Below the pieces are notes generated by a model that saw nothing but the letters and a program-made list of their open reading frames with translations, had not been told where the DNA came from and did not search any database. The translations under genes and the position numbers were made by a program. Source: Brasilonema bromeliae SPC951 (GTDB lineage Bacteria > Cyanobacteriota > Cyanobacteriia > Cyanobacteriales > Nostocaceae). From it: 64,000 nt of DNA. Location: positions 1 through 64,000 of the forward strand of contig NZ_QMEB01000002.1 in the NCBI RefSeq assembly GCF_012912135.1. Reading direction: 5' to 3'. The first letter of the stretch is position 1; every line of letters begins with the position of its first letter. Positions 1-9,349 of the stretch are shown here, piece after piece.

Positions 1-1
1 T

Positions 2-3000
2 TTGAAAGGGGGGTTGGGGGGATCTAAAATCCAAAAGCCAGTCGTAGGAATTCTCCTCTATCGCAAACACGTTATCACCAAACAACCTTACATACCGCAA
101 CTCATTCGCAATTTTCAAGAAGCTGGTTTGATACCATTACCCATCTTTATTAATGGTGTAGAAGGTCATGTCGCGGTGCGGGATTGGATGACAACTGACT
201 ACGAAACTCAGCAACGACAACAAGGAAATGTAGAAATTGCTTCGCTTTCAAAAGAAGCAGTCAAGGTTGACGCCATTGTCTCAACGATTGGCTTTCCTCT
301 TGTCGGTGGTCCGGCTGGTTCAATGGAAGCGGGAAGACAAGTTGATGTTGCAAAACGCATCCTTACTGCTAAGAATGTACCATACATTGTCGCCGCACCA
401 TTGCTGATTCAAGATATTTATTCTTGGACGCGCCAAGGTATTGGAGGATTGCAGAGTGTTGTTTTATATGCTTTGCCAGAATTGGATGGGGCGATCGACA
501 CCGTTCCCCTTGGTGGTTTGGTGGGAGAAAAGATTTATCTGGTTCCCGAACGGGTGCAGCGATTAATTGGGAGAGTGAAAAACTGGGTTGCTTTGCGACA
601 AAAACCTGTCTCGGAACGAAAGATTGCAATTATTTTGTATGGGTTCCCGCCTGGTTACGGTGCTGTGGGAACAGCTGCGTTGTTAAATGTACCAAGAAGT
701 TTACTGAAGTTTCTTCAAGCATTGAAAGACCAAGGTTATACGGTTGGAGATTTACCGGAAGATGGAGAAGAGTTGATTCGCAAAGTTAAAGAAGCGGATG
801 AACTCAAATGGGAAGATAAGCAAGATGAAGAAAATATTGTTCCCTCATCAGTTAATGTCCGCACCTTGGAAAAATGGCTAGGATACCGGAGCACATCCCG
901 GATTGAGAAACAATGGAAATCTCTCACGAGTACTGGGATTAAGACTTACGGCGATGAATTTCATATTGGCGGTGTTCAGGTTGGAAATGTTTGGATAGGT
1001 GTACAACCACCATTGGGATTACAAGGTGATCCGATGCGGTTGATGTTTGAACGAGATTTAACTCCTCATCCCCAGTACGCTGCTTTTTACAAATGGTTGC
1101 AAAATGAATTTGCAGCTGATGCGGTTGTTCATTTTGGGATGCACGGTACTGTAGAATGGTTGCCTGGTTCTCCTTTGGGGAATACGGGATATTCTTGGTC
1201 TGATATTTTGTTGGGAGATTTGCCTAATCTATATATATATGCGGCGAATAATCCTTCGGAATCGATTCTGGCAAAGCGTCGCGGTTATGGGGTGTTAATT
1301 TCTCACAATGTCCCACCTTATGGGCGTGCGGGTTTGTATAAGGAGTTGGTGACGTTGCGGGATTTGATTGCGGAGTATCGAGAGGATCCGCAGAAGAATT
1401 ATGTCCTGAAGGAAGCGATTTGTAAGAAGATTGTGGATACTGGTTTGGATGCTGATTGTCCGTTTGAGGATGCGAAGCGGTTGGGGATTGGGTTTACGCC
1501 TGAGAATATTCGGATGTTTAGTGGTCATGCTTTTGATGATTATCTGGTGAAGTTGTACGAGTATTTGCAGGTTTTGGAGAATCGTCTGTTTTCTTCTGGG
1601 TTGCATGTTTTGGGGGAAAAGCCAAGTGAGGAGGAGTTGGCGGGGTATTTGGAGGCTTATTTTGGAAACGAACCGCAGAGGCGCAGAGAACGCAGAGAGG
1701 AGGAGGAAGAGGAGAAGAGAATTAGAGAGTTGTTGGGACAAACTACTGATGAGTTGACGAATCTGGTGCGGGGTTTGAATGGGGAGTATATTTTGCCTGC
1801 GCCTGGTGGGGATTTGTTACGGGATGGTGTGGGTGTTTTGCCTACGGGGAGAAATATTCATGCTTTAGATCCTTATCGTATGCCTTCGCCTGCGGCGTTT
1901 GCACGGGGACGGGAAATTGGTCAAAAGATTATCGCGCAGCATCTGCAAGAGAATGGGACGTATCCGGAGACTGTGGCGGTGATGTTATGGGGTTTGGATG
2001 CGATTAAAACTAAGGGGGAATCTCTTGGTATTCTTTTGGAGTTGGTTGGTGCGGAAGCTGTGAAGGAGGGGACGGGGCGAATTGTTCGTTATGAGTTGAA
2101 GCCTTTGGCTGAGGTGGGACATCCCCGGATTGATGTGTTGGCGAATTTGTCGGGGATTTTCCGCGATAGTTTTGTGAATATTATTGAGTTGTTGGATGAT
2201 TTGTTTGAACGGGCGGCTGAGGCTGATGAACCGGAGAACCAGAATTTTATTAGGAAACACGCTTTGGCTTTGAAGGCGCAAGGAGTGGAGAATGTTTCGG
2301 CGAGGTTGTTTTCTAATCCTGCGGGTGATTTTGGTTCTTTGGTGAATGATCGTGTGGTTGATAGTAATTGGGAATCTGGGGATGAGTTGGGGGATACTTG
2401 GAAAGGTCGCAATGTGTTTAGCTATGGTAGGCAAGATAAAGGTCAAGCTAGACCAGAAGTGCTGACTCAACTTTTGCAAAACACCAGTCGCATTGTCCAA
2501 GAAATTGATTCTGTGGAATACGGTTTGACTGATATTCAAGAATATTATGCCAATACTGGTGGTTTGAAGAAGGCGGCGGAGAAACAACGCGGGAAAAAAG
2601 TGACTACTAGTTTTGTGGAAAGTTTCTCGAAGGATACGACTCCCCGAAATTTGGATGATTTGTTGCGGATGGAGTATCGCAGCAAGTTGCTGAATCCTAA
2701 ATGGGCGGAAGCGATGGCGAATCAGGGTTCGGGTGGTGCTTATGAAATTTCTCAACGGATGACGGCGTTGATTGGTTGGGGCGGTACTGCGGATTTTACT
2801 GATAATTGGGTATATGACCAAGCTGCTGATACTTATGCTTTAGATGCAGAGATGGCGGAGAAATTACGAAAGGCGAATCCGGAAGCTTTTCGTAATCTTG
2901 TGGGCAGGATGTTGGAGGCGCATGGGCGCGGTTTTTGGGAGGCGAGTGATGAGAAGTTGCAGAAGTTACGCGAATTGTATGAGTTGACGGATGAGGAGAT

Positions 3001-3019
3001 TGAAGGTGTGACGGTTTAG
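2..3019 (+). CDS. chlH: Magnesium chelatase subunit H (5' end cut by window edge)
   Basis: Long ORF with ChlH/CobN family motifs (VVHFGMHGTVEWLPG, GEYILPAPGGDLLRDGVGVLPTGRNIHALDPYRMPSPAA, RNLDDLLRMEYRSKLLNPKWAEAM). Confidence 0.96.
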   Translation: MKGGLGGSKIQKPVVGILLYRKHVITKQPYIPQLIRNFQEAGLIPLPIFINGVEGHVAVRDWMTTDYETQQRQQGNVEIASLSKEAVKVDAIVSTIGFPLVGGPAGSMEAGRQVDVAKRILTAKNVPYIVAAPLLIQDIYSWTRQGIGGLQSVVLYALPELDGAIDTVPLGGLVGEKIYLVPERVQRLIGRVKNWVALRQKPVSERKIAIILYGFPPGYGAVGTAALLNVPRSLLKFLQALKDQGYTVGDLPEDGEELIRKVKEADELKWEDKQDEENIVPSSVNVRTLEKWLGYRSTSRIEKQWKSLTSTGIKTYGDEFHIGGVQVGNVWIGVQPPLGLQGDPMRLMFERDLTPHPQYAAFYKWLQNEFAADAVVHFGMHGTVEWLPGSPLGNTGYSWSDILLGDLPNLYIYAANNPSESILAKRRGYGVLISHNVPPYGRAGLYKELVTLRDLIAEYREDPQKNYVLKEAICKKIVDTGLDADCPFEDAKRLGIGFTPENIRMFSGHAFDDYLVKLYEYLQVLENRLFSSGLHVLGEKPSEEELAGYLEAYFGNEPQRRRERREEEEEEKRIRELLGQTTDELTNLVRGLNGEYILPAPGGDLLRDGVGVLPTGRNIHALDPYRMPSPAAFARGREIGQKIIAQHLQENGTYPETVAVMLWGLDAIKTKGESLGILLELVGAEAVKEGTGRIVRYELKPLAEVGHPRIDVLANLSGIFRDSFVNIIELLDDLFERAAEADEPENQNFIRKHALALKAQGVENVSARLFSNPAGDFGSLVNDRVVDSNWESGDELGDTWKGRNVFSYGRQDKGQARPEVLTQLLQNTSRIVQEIDSVEYGLTDIQEYYANTGGLKKAAEKQRGKKVTTSFVESFSKDTTPRNLDDLLRMEYRSKLLNPKWAEAMANQGSGGAYEISQRMTALIGWGGTADFTDNWVYDQAADTYALDAEMAEKLRKANPEAFRNLVGRMLEAHGRGFWEASDEKLQKLRELYELTDEEIEGVTV

Positions 3020-3124
3020 AAGGTAGGGTGGGTTAGCCGAGAGTACGGCACCACACAAACTCACCTCTTTTGAGGCTATGATGTCTTCAAATGATTACAC
3101 TTTCGGAGTCAGAGAGCAAATTAT

Positions 3125-3364
3125 ATGGAAAACTCTTTCACTGCAATATTTGAAAAAGTCGATGACTGGTATATTGGCTACGTCCAAGAGTTATCTGGCG
3201 CAAATGTCCAAGAAAGAACTTTGGAAGAAGCAAGGGAAAGCCTGCGGGAAGTCATTGAGCTAATTTTAATCTCAAATCGGGAATTGGCAGAGCAAAAACT
3301 ATCTGGTAAAGATGTTGTGCGTGAAAAGATTACAGTCAAAATATCGTCAAGAGACGAGAATTGA
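3125..3364 (+). CDS. hicB: HicB-like antitoxin
   Basis: Small protein with HicB/DUF1902-type pattern (FEKVDDWYIGYVQELSGANVQERTLEEARESLREVIELI). Confidence 0.75.
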   Translation: MENSFTAIFEKVDDWYIGYVQELSGANVQERTLEEARESLREVIELILISNRELAEQKLSGKDVVREKITVKISSRDEN

Positions 3365-3531
3365 TTCGCCATCTGGAAGCCAACGGTTGTCTTTTGCTTC
3401 GAGAGGGTGGAAAACACACCATTTACTACAATCCATCAAACAATAGAACATCAGCAGTTCCAAGACATACCGAGATAGTTGATATTTTGGCTGTGAAAAT
3501 TTGTAAAGATTTGGAGATACCTCCACCCTAG
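3361..3531 (+). CDS. hicA: HicA-like toxin, probable non-ATG start or 5'-eroded
   Basis: Frame TTG-ATT-CGC... gives LIRHLEANGCLLLREGGKHTIYYNPSNNRTSAVPRHTEIVDILAVKICKDLEIPPP, HicA-like; overlaps the hicB stop; no ATG in the open frame. Confidence 0.65.
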   Translation: MIRHLEANGCLLLREGGKHTIYYNPSNNRTSAVPRHTEIVDILAVKICKDLEIPPP

Positions 3532-3741
3532 CAATATTAATAGCTGGTAAGTTGAATGACTTAACTATTAAAGATAGATTGGAGCGATCGCCTAATATCT
3601 CGTCAGACGCTAAGTAACTGTATTTTACTAAATTCAAAAATGGCACAGAAGTTGCCTTAAGCAACAGCATATTTTGTATGGGGCGGAAAGGGATTGAGCA
3701 AGTCACCATCCATATCATCCCTCGAAAAGGTTTCTACCCAA

Positions 3742-5229
3742 CTAATCGCACTGAATGTTACACTTTGCAAGTCTTGATGAGAGAGAAGATATAATATTCC
3801 ACCACTTTGTTTCTGTTGTTTCTCGTTCTATTCCTACTTCAAAACTTATCCATAACCAGATCAGTAATCCTCCTGGAAGATGACCTACAGGAGATTTAGC
3901 ATTGAAGGTAAGTTCATCATAATTCAACCAACCAGAGTTTCTATACCATCCGACGCACTTACAAAGATGGATGTAAATTTTCATATCAATATCAGGTTTA
4001 CCACCAACTTCCTGCCAAATGCGCTTTTGTACGCTAAAGCCGAAATGCGCATTGCTGTATTTTACCCAAAGTTGGTCAATGGTGCTTAAGTCTGTGCAGG
4101 GAAAGTTGTTAATAGATTCAACATCAAGCCAGCCATCCTTTTCTCGACCAGCTACTTTCAGCATCAGTCTAGTAGTTTCCTCATCTGCTTCTTGCCACAG
4201 GTTGGCTTTGAGTAGCTTCTCCAGATTACGGTAATCTACCCCCATATCTGAACTTAATTTATTAGAGATAATCGCTTGCTGGGAACCCAATAAGTTTAAC
4301 CACTCCTGCATCGTTTGAGGACGGTCTTTTGCCTCTAACGCCATGCCTTGCAGAATTACCTGATTAACACCATTGCTGAGACTGGGGACGAGTTGCTGGG
4401 GTGGTACTAATTCCTCGTTATCAAACTTGCGGTCAAAGGAATTGGTGGGGCGTTGCCCAGTTACAGCATAATACAGGGACGCAGCCAAACAATACACATC
4501 CACTGTTGGGTGACGAATACCTTTACGCACTAATTCATAAGGCGCAAATGCCTTGTTTCCAAAAGATCTCGAAAGTGTACTAGGTGGAGACATATCCCCA
4601 GCAATACCAAAATCAATCAGCACCGCTTTGCCAGAGTTAGAAACCCCTGGCTTAAAACTGAGCATAATATTGGGAGGGGTGACATCAAGATGGAAGATAT
4701 TTTTTTTATGCACTTCCACCAAGGCTGATCCTATTTGTCGGATGTATTTAACAGCTTCAGTTTCTGGTAATGCCCCTCGGTTTTGTACAAACTGCCACAA
4801 ACTCTCGCCTGGTATATATTGCATCACCAGACAGGAACGACCATCTTCCTCAAAGAAGTCGAAGACTTGCACAATATGAGGATGGGAGTCTGCACAACAT
4901 TCTCCCAGCATTTGTGCTTCTTTTTTAAAGCGTTTAAGATACTTGGGATAGTCTGGATCGTTTTGGACACTTAAATTTGGTGTTTTGATGACGACTCGGC
5001 GATTAAGCTGAGTATGTATTGCTTGGTAGGTGACAGCAAAGCCGCCGCCGCCCAACTGTCTTTCTATCTTGTATTTGCCGTTGTGTATGAGTTGCCCCTC
5101 GCCCCAGTACATAATTAAAGGTTTGTCGTTAACTATTATTGATTTTGACACGCCTTTTGCGGATATGGCAGGTGCTACAGTTTGCCATAAGTACTTAGAA
5201 CTACGCAATGTGCCAGTGTACATCCGCAA
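3742..5229 (-). CDS. Serine/threonine protein kinase with C-terminal GUN4-like domain
   Basis: Kinase motifs (GGGGFAVTYQA, FHLDVTPPNIML, LIDFGIAG) followed by GUN4 signature (DYRNLEKLLKANLWQEADEETTRLMLKVAGRE...FPCTDLSTIDQLWVKYSNAHFGFSVQKRIW). Confidence 0.9.
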   Translation of the reverse strand: MRMYTGTLRSSKYLWQTVAPAISAKGVSKSIIVNDKPLIMYWGEGQLIHNGKYKIERQLGGGGFAVTYQAIHTQLNRRVVIKTPNLSVQNDPDYPKYLKRFKKEAQMLGECCADSHPHIVQVFDFFEEDGRSCLVMQYIPGESLWQFVQNRGALPETEAVKYIRQIGSALVEVHKKNIFHLDVTPPNIMLSFKPGVSNSGKAVLIDFGIAGDMSPPSTLSRSFGNKAFAPYELVRKGIRHPTVDVYCLAASLYYAVTGQRPTNSFDRKFDNEELVPPQQLVPSLSNGVNQVILQGMALEAKDRPQTMQEWLNLLGSQQAIISNKLSSDMGVDYRNLEKLLKANLWQEADEETTRLMLKVAGREKDGWLDVESINNFPCTDLSTIDQLWVKYSNAHFGFSVQKRIWQEVGGKPDIDMKIYIHLCKCVGWYRNSGWLNYDELTFNAKSPVGHLPGGLLIWLWISFEVGIERETTETKWWNIISSLSSRLAKCNIQCD

Positions 5230-5301
5230 GCATTGATGCTTTGGCGATTTCCTATCTTTCTTTTGGTATTAGTTGTTATCAGTCAGAAAAGCAAAATTTT
5301 G

Positions 5302-6348
5302 TCACTTTTTCTGCGGGAGACTGGAAGATGGTGGCGTGTCTTGTGTTGTGGAACTGGTGGGTGTAGCTAATGGTTTTGGGAACAATTTATCCCGTAAATT
5401 TATAGTGGCGTCTAATCCTGATATTATTCCTGCCAATAACCCCAACACAGTCAAAATCCCTATTATCCGTGCCCACAGAGGTTTTATCCAAAGTAGTTTC
5501 GGGAGAGAAAAACCTCTTGTTTGCAACCCCAATTCTTTCAACCAGTCCTCTACTGTCTGGGGACGTTGTTCTGGTTCTAGTTCCATTCCTTGGATTATGG
5601 CATTGTTAATGCGATCGCTAATTTGGTTGTTCAATTCTTTGGGTTCAGTTAATCTTTTATTTTGGTCTTTCCTGTTTATCGCACTAACTGGCTGTTGTCC
5701 TGTTAATAATACATATAAAGTTGCAGCAAGAGAATAAATATCCGTCCAAGCACCGCGTCGTTTCTGTTGTGTGGCGGAGTTGAAGTGTAGTTCAATGGGT
5801 GTAAATCCGTCAACTCTAGCACCGCGACTTGTCAACGGACTGTCAAATCCTCTTGCTAAGTCAAAGTCTATCAAAACAGCTTGATACGTACCTGCCCGCA
5901 CCATGATATTTTCTGGTTTGATATCCCGATGTAAAAATCCTTGTTTATGAACTTCGATAAGTGCTTGTCCAATTTGCTGAATGTAACCGAGGGCTTCTTT
6001 TTCTGGAAAAAATCCCCGTGATTTGACAAGTTTCGCTAAATTATCTCCTTGAATATACTCCATGACTATGCATGGTAAGTCCCCTTCTTTGAAGGACTCT
6101 ATCATAAGGACAATATTGGGATGTTGACATCTTGCGAGTTTAGGGGCTTCATCTAGAAACCCTGATTCTAAGTAATTACGGTCTTCTAAACCAAGTTGAT
6201 TGAGTAAATCGGGATTCAGTGTTTTAATAACAGTTTCTTTTCCATCCCTATTTGTGGCAAGATAAGTAATGCCAATCCGTCCCCTTCCTAACTCTCGTTT
6301 TATTTCATACTTATCGCGGTGTAATTTCTGTCCTGGTGCCCACGTCAT
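5302..6348 (-). CDS. Serine/threonine protein kinase with C-terminal transmembrane segment
   Basis: GRGRIGITYLA, FLHRDIKPENIM, LIDFDLARG; hydrophobic C-terminal helix IIGILTVLGLLAGIISGL. Confidence 0.88.
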   Translation of the reverse strand: MTWAPGQKLHRDKYEIKRELGRGRIGITYLATNRDGKETVIKTLNPDLLNQLGLEDRNYLESGFLDEAPKLARCQHPNIVLMIESFKEGDLPCIVMEYIQGDNLAKLVKSRGFFPEKEALGYIQQIGQALIEVHKQGFLHRDIKPENIMVRAGTYQAVLIDFDLARGFDSPLTSRGARVDGFTPIELHFNSATQQKRRGAWTDIYSLAATLYVLLTGQQPVSAINRKDQNKRLTEPKELNNQISDRINNAIIQGMELEPEQRPQTVEDWLKELGLQTRGFSLPKLLWIKPLWARIIGILTVLGLLAGIISGLDATINLRDKLFPKPLATPTSSTTQDTPPSSSLPQKK

Positions 6349-6445
6349 TGGTTGATAGTCACAAAAGTTTGAATTTATTTTGGCACAGATATCCAGGGAT
6401 CAGAAATTTGTCAATTTTGGAACAACCTAACCTTCAACCGTAACC

Positions 6446-6781
6446 TTAAGCAACTGCATATCCTGTATGAGGACGAACATTAGCTGGATGAAATCCTAGC
6501 ACAATCCTATCTTTGGGAATTCCTGCAGCTACTAATTCATAGGTAACTCCATCCTCTGTATCGTCCCGTTGCACCCAAACCTTACCATCAATAATATCAA
6601 TGTGGACTAAACAACCGTGAATCCGCTTAACACCATCCCATCCTAAAGTAATGAGTAAATAGCTATCATTTTCACTATCGAAGACTGTTTTACACTGGAT
6701 GTCTCCGTGCGAGTAAGGAATCTGTGTATATGGAATTAATACATCTTTAATAATGCGTCGATAAGTATTTAAGGTATCCAT
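6446..6781 (-). CDS. xisI: XisI-like fdxN element excision controlling factor
   Basis: XisI family pattern (YRRIIKDVLIPY...LITLGWDGVKRIHGCLVHIDIIDGKVWVQRDDTEDGV...IVLGFHPANVRPHTGYAVA). Confidence 0.88.
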   Translation of the reverse strand: MDTLNTYRRIIKDVLIPYTQIPYSHGDIQCKTVFDSENDSYLLITLGWDGVKRIHGCLVHIDIIDGKVWVQRDDTEDGVTYELVAAGIPKDRIVLGFHPANVRPHTGYAVA

Positions 6782-7197
6782 TGCACAATCGTCTCACTGT
6801 TAGGATTGAACACGACTAGATAGAGATTTTCTGTCTCTATCAAAAGTTTACCAATTGGCTCCTCGAACAAAGCTGTAAATATATTGTCGCGCACCGCCAA
6901 ATACAACGTTCTTTCAGGTTCAAGACGCCCAATAACAGCCCGGTACATGACAAATCCGCCAATAGCATCTTTTAAGTCTTGCATTTCCGACGGACTCATA
7001 AAACTTTTAATTTCCACAGCTATCTTTTTATTTCCCTGTTCTGCGGCTAGTAGTCGTTGTGCTCCTAAATCCACATACATATCTTTCTGCCCCCATTTTA
7101 AATGCAAAGGGTCGTCTGTAATTGTCCAGCTGTCTTTAAGCAAAGCATTTTTGACAGCATCATGATAGATATCTCTTGCTGGCATATCAAAATTCAT
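6769..7197 (-). CDS. xisH: XisH-like fdxN element excision controlling factor
   Basis: XisH pattern (MPARDIYHDAVKNALLKDSWTITDDPLHL...AEQGNKKIAVEIKSFMSPSEMQDLKDAIGGFVMYR); overlaps xisI. Confidence 0.88.
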   Translation of the reverse strand: MNFDMPARDIYHDAVKNALLKDSWTITDDPLHLKWGQKDMYVDLGAQRLLAAEQGNKKIAVEIKSFMSPSEMQDLKDAIGGFVMYRAVIGRLEPERTLYLAVRDNIFTALFEEPIGKLLIETENLYLVVFNPNSETIVQWIP

Positions 7198-7216
7198 TTA
7201 AATGGACATTAACTTT

Positions 7217-7987
7217 TTAACCCACTTTCGCTGCAGCATCTACACCATCGCTGATAAGATGACCATCTTCCATATAAATAATGCGATGTCTGGCGACAAG
7301 CCGCTTCGCGTCTACGGCTATATCAAGAATACGGTTATCATGAGTCACCAGCAAAATTGTACAGCCTTGTTCTTTCGCTAACTTCTGCATCAATTCCACG
7401 ACATCACGCCCAGATTTTTTATCAAGTGCTGCTGTGGGTTCATCTGCTAGAACTATTCTTGGTTGACTGATGAGGGCGCGGGCGAGTTCCCTTCGGGAAC
7501 GCTTCGCGAACGCCACTCTCTGCTTTTGTCCACCCGATAAACTGTCTGGATAATAATCTGCACGATTTCCCAAACCTACACTCTCCAACATACTAATAGC
7601 TTTACCATCCATGTCCTGATTTAAAAACTCGTCATGCAACTCTAACGACATCCGCACGTTTTCTCTTGCTGTTAGAAATGTCATGAGGTTATGCGCTTGG
7701 AAAATATAGCCAATTTGACGACGAACGTCTCGCAGCTGCTTCTTACTCGCACTACACATTTCTTGTCCTAAAATTTTCAAACTTCCTTCTTGGGCAGAAC
7801 GCAGTCCTCCCATAAGGGTTAACAAGGTTGTTTTTCCTGAACCTGAAGGTCCAGTCATAATGATAATATCGCCAGAGTAAATATCTAAATTGATATCAAA
7901 TAACGCTTGTTTGCGAAGCGTACCTTCACCAAAGTAATGATTGAGGTTTTGGGCAGAAATGACGGGTTCAGTTGTTACTATGTGCAT
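7217..7987 (-). CDS. devA: DevA-like ABC exporter ATP-binding protein carrying two in-frame micro-insertions
   Basis: Walker A GPSGSGKTTLLTLMGGL, signature LSGGQKQRVA, Walker B IVLADEPTAAL; DevA-like spacing interrupted by inserted residues. Confidence 0.85.
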   Translation of the reverse strand: MHIVTTEPVISAQNLNHYFGEGTLRKQALFDINLDIYSGDIIIMTGPSGSGKTTLLTLMGGLRSAQEGSLKILGQEMCSASKKQLRDVRRQIGYIFQAHNLMTFLTARENVRMSLELHDEFLNQDMDGKAISMLESVGLGNRADYYPDSLSGGQKQRVAFAKRSRRELARALISQPRIVLADEPTAALDKKSGRDVVELMQKLAKEQGCTILLVTHDNRILDIAVDAKRLVARHRIIYMEDGHLISDGVDAAAKVG

Positions 7988-8052
7988 TGGGTTATGAGAA
8001 GAAGTTATTTTTTTGATAGTCTTATTTTTCTAGGTTATTATTGACTGACTGC

Positions 8053-8883
8053 CTAAGATGTGCGTAGTAATTCATCAGAAAATCTCAACCTGGCAACAAG
8101 CGCAGGTGGAATTTGAGTAAAGTTAGACCAACTGTAAAAGCGACTATTAGAAGAATCGTCAGCAGGAAAAGCAGGTTCTTCCAAGCCATCAAGTACAAAC
8201 CCAACACGGAATGCTGCACCTAACAAAACGTGCAATGGTCGATGGAAGTACAATTGGGGTTTTGGTTGATTTTCAATTGCTAATCCTTTTGTGGTGCTGG
8301 GTTGTAAGTATCCAGACACTTTGACCGAGTATTCTGTTACTAGTTGACCTTCGCAATCCTTGACTTCTGCAGCCATACTGGTATGTGTACTATTGAAACA
8401 AGGATGCATCACGGCAAAGACAAAGCAGCCTCCAGGACGCAACAACTTTGTGAGTGCCCGTAACAGAGAGTCAATTTCTGCCATGTCCATAAGTACCATT
8501 GCGGATACAGCAGCATCAAAGGAACGTTCCCCTAGCCCAAGTAAAGCTGTCTCATCTGTAGCGTCGAGGACGTGATACTCAATTGATGTCTCATGCTGTT
8601 GAGTTCTTTTGCTGGCACAAGTAATCATCTCCTCGGCAAAATCTATTCCGACGACATGTGCACCCAAGCTAGCTAATCTGCGAGTTGTCAGCCCAGTTCC
8701 ACAGCCTATGTCCAAAATACGAGTACCCGGTTTTATCTCCAGCAGTCTCTCCATCGCAGGACGAATCAGCAGTTGATGAAAGTCGTTCCCGTTATCTCCC
8801 ATGCGGGCGTCCCATACACTAGCGTTGGTATTCCACGCATCACGAGTTTCGTTGTTGAATGCATTTGTTGAGTCATTTGACAT
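8053..8883 (-). CDS. Class I SAM-dependent methyltransferase
   Basis: Motif I ILDIGCGTGLTTRRLASLGAHVVGIDFAEEMI. Confidence 0.85.
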   Translation of the reverse strand: MSNDSTNAFNNETRDAWNTNASVWDARMGDNGNDFHQLLIRPAMERLLEIKPGTRILDIGCGTGLTTRRLASLGAHVVGIDFAEEMITCASKRTQQHETSIEYHVLDATDETALLGLGERSFDAAVSAMVLMDMAEIDSLLRALTKLLRPGGCFVFAVMHPCFNSTHTSMAAEVKDCEGQLVTEYSVKVSGYLQPSTTKGLAIENQPKPQLYFHRPLHVLLGAAFRVGFVLDGLEEPAFPADDSSNSRFYSWSNFTQIPPALVARLRFSDELLRTS

Positions 8884-8946
8884 TGATATACTCCCAGAAC
8901 ATTTCTGTGATCACTTATATCAAATCCGTTTATATCAGAATTTATT

Positions 8947-8992
8947 TCTCCTTCCTCTTTCTCTGCGTACTCTGCGTCTCTGCGGTTTTTTA
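8947..8992. repeat. Intergenic CTCTGCGTACTCTGCGTCTCTGCGG-type dispersed repeat
   Basis: ctctttctctgcgtactctgcgtctctgcggtttttt; reverse complement resembles the aaccgcagaggcgcagagaacgcagag stretch inside chlH. Confidence 0.7.
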
Positions 8993-9007
8993 ATCATTTA
9001 TTACTCA

Positions 9008-9325
9008 CTAAAACACATCCGCAGGATCTGCAGATTGTAACTTCCTCATTGCAACTGCCCCAGAAAAAGTACACATGACTATCGTTATGATAAACACAGT
9101 CATTGCACGAGTCAGTGTCATCGCAATAGGTAGCAAAGTTGCTGCATATGTCACTTGGTAGAGTGCGATCGCAATCAAAAATCCAGGCACATAACCCAAT
9201 GCTGCCAAAAGTAACGCTTCTTGAAACAAAACACCCAAAAGATAACCGTCACTATATCCCATTGCCTTCAATGTGGCGTACTCTGGTAAATGATCCGAAA
9301 CATCACTATAAAGAATCTGGTGAGT
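9008..9325 (-). pseudogene. devC: C-terminal remnant of DevC-like ABC permease
   Basis: Minus-strand translation LYSDVSDHLPEYATLKAMGYSDGYLLGVLFQEALLLAALGYVPGF...AMRKLQSADPADVF matches the DevC C-terminus; the N-terminal majority is absent. Confidence 0.8.
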
Positions 9326-9349
9326 GGTTAGTTGTTAATTTACGTTCAC

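Noticed and set aside
1985-2821. Long antisense ORF (278 aa) inside chlH
   Set aside because: Mirror of strong chlH coding sequence; composition is typical of antisense translation.
3347-3718. Minus-strand 123-aa ORF
   Set aside because: Antisense to the HicA-like frame and unrecognised; weak support.
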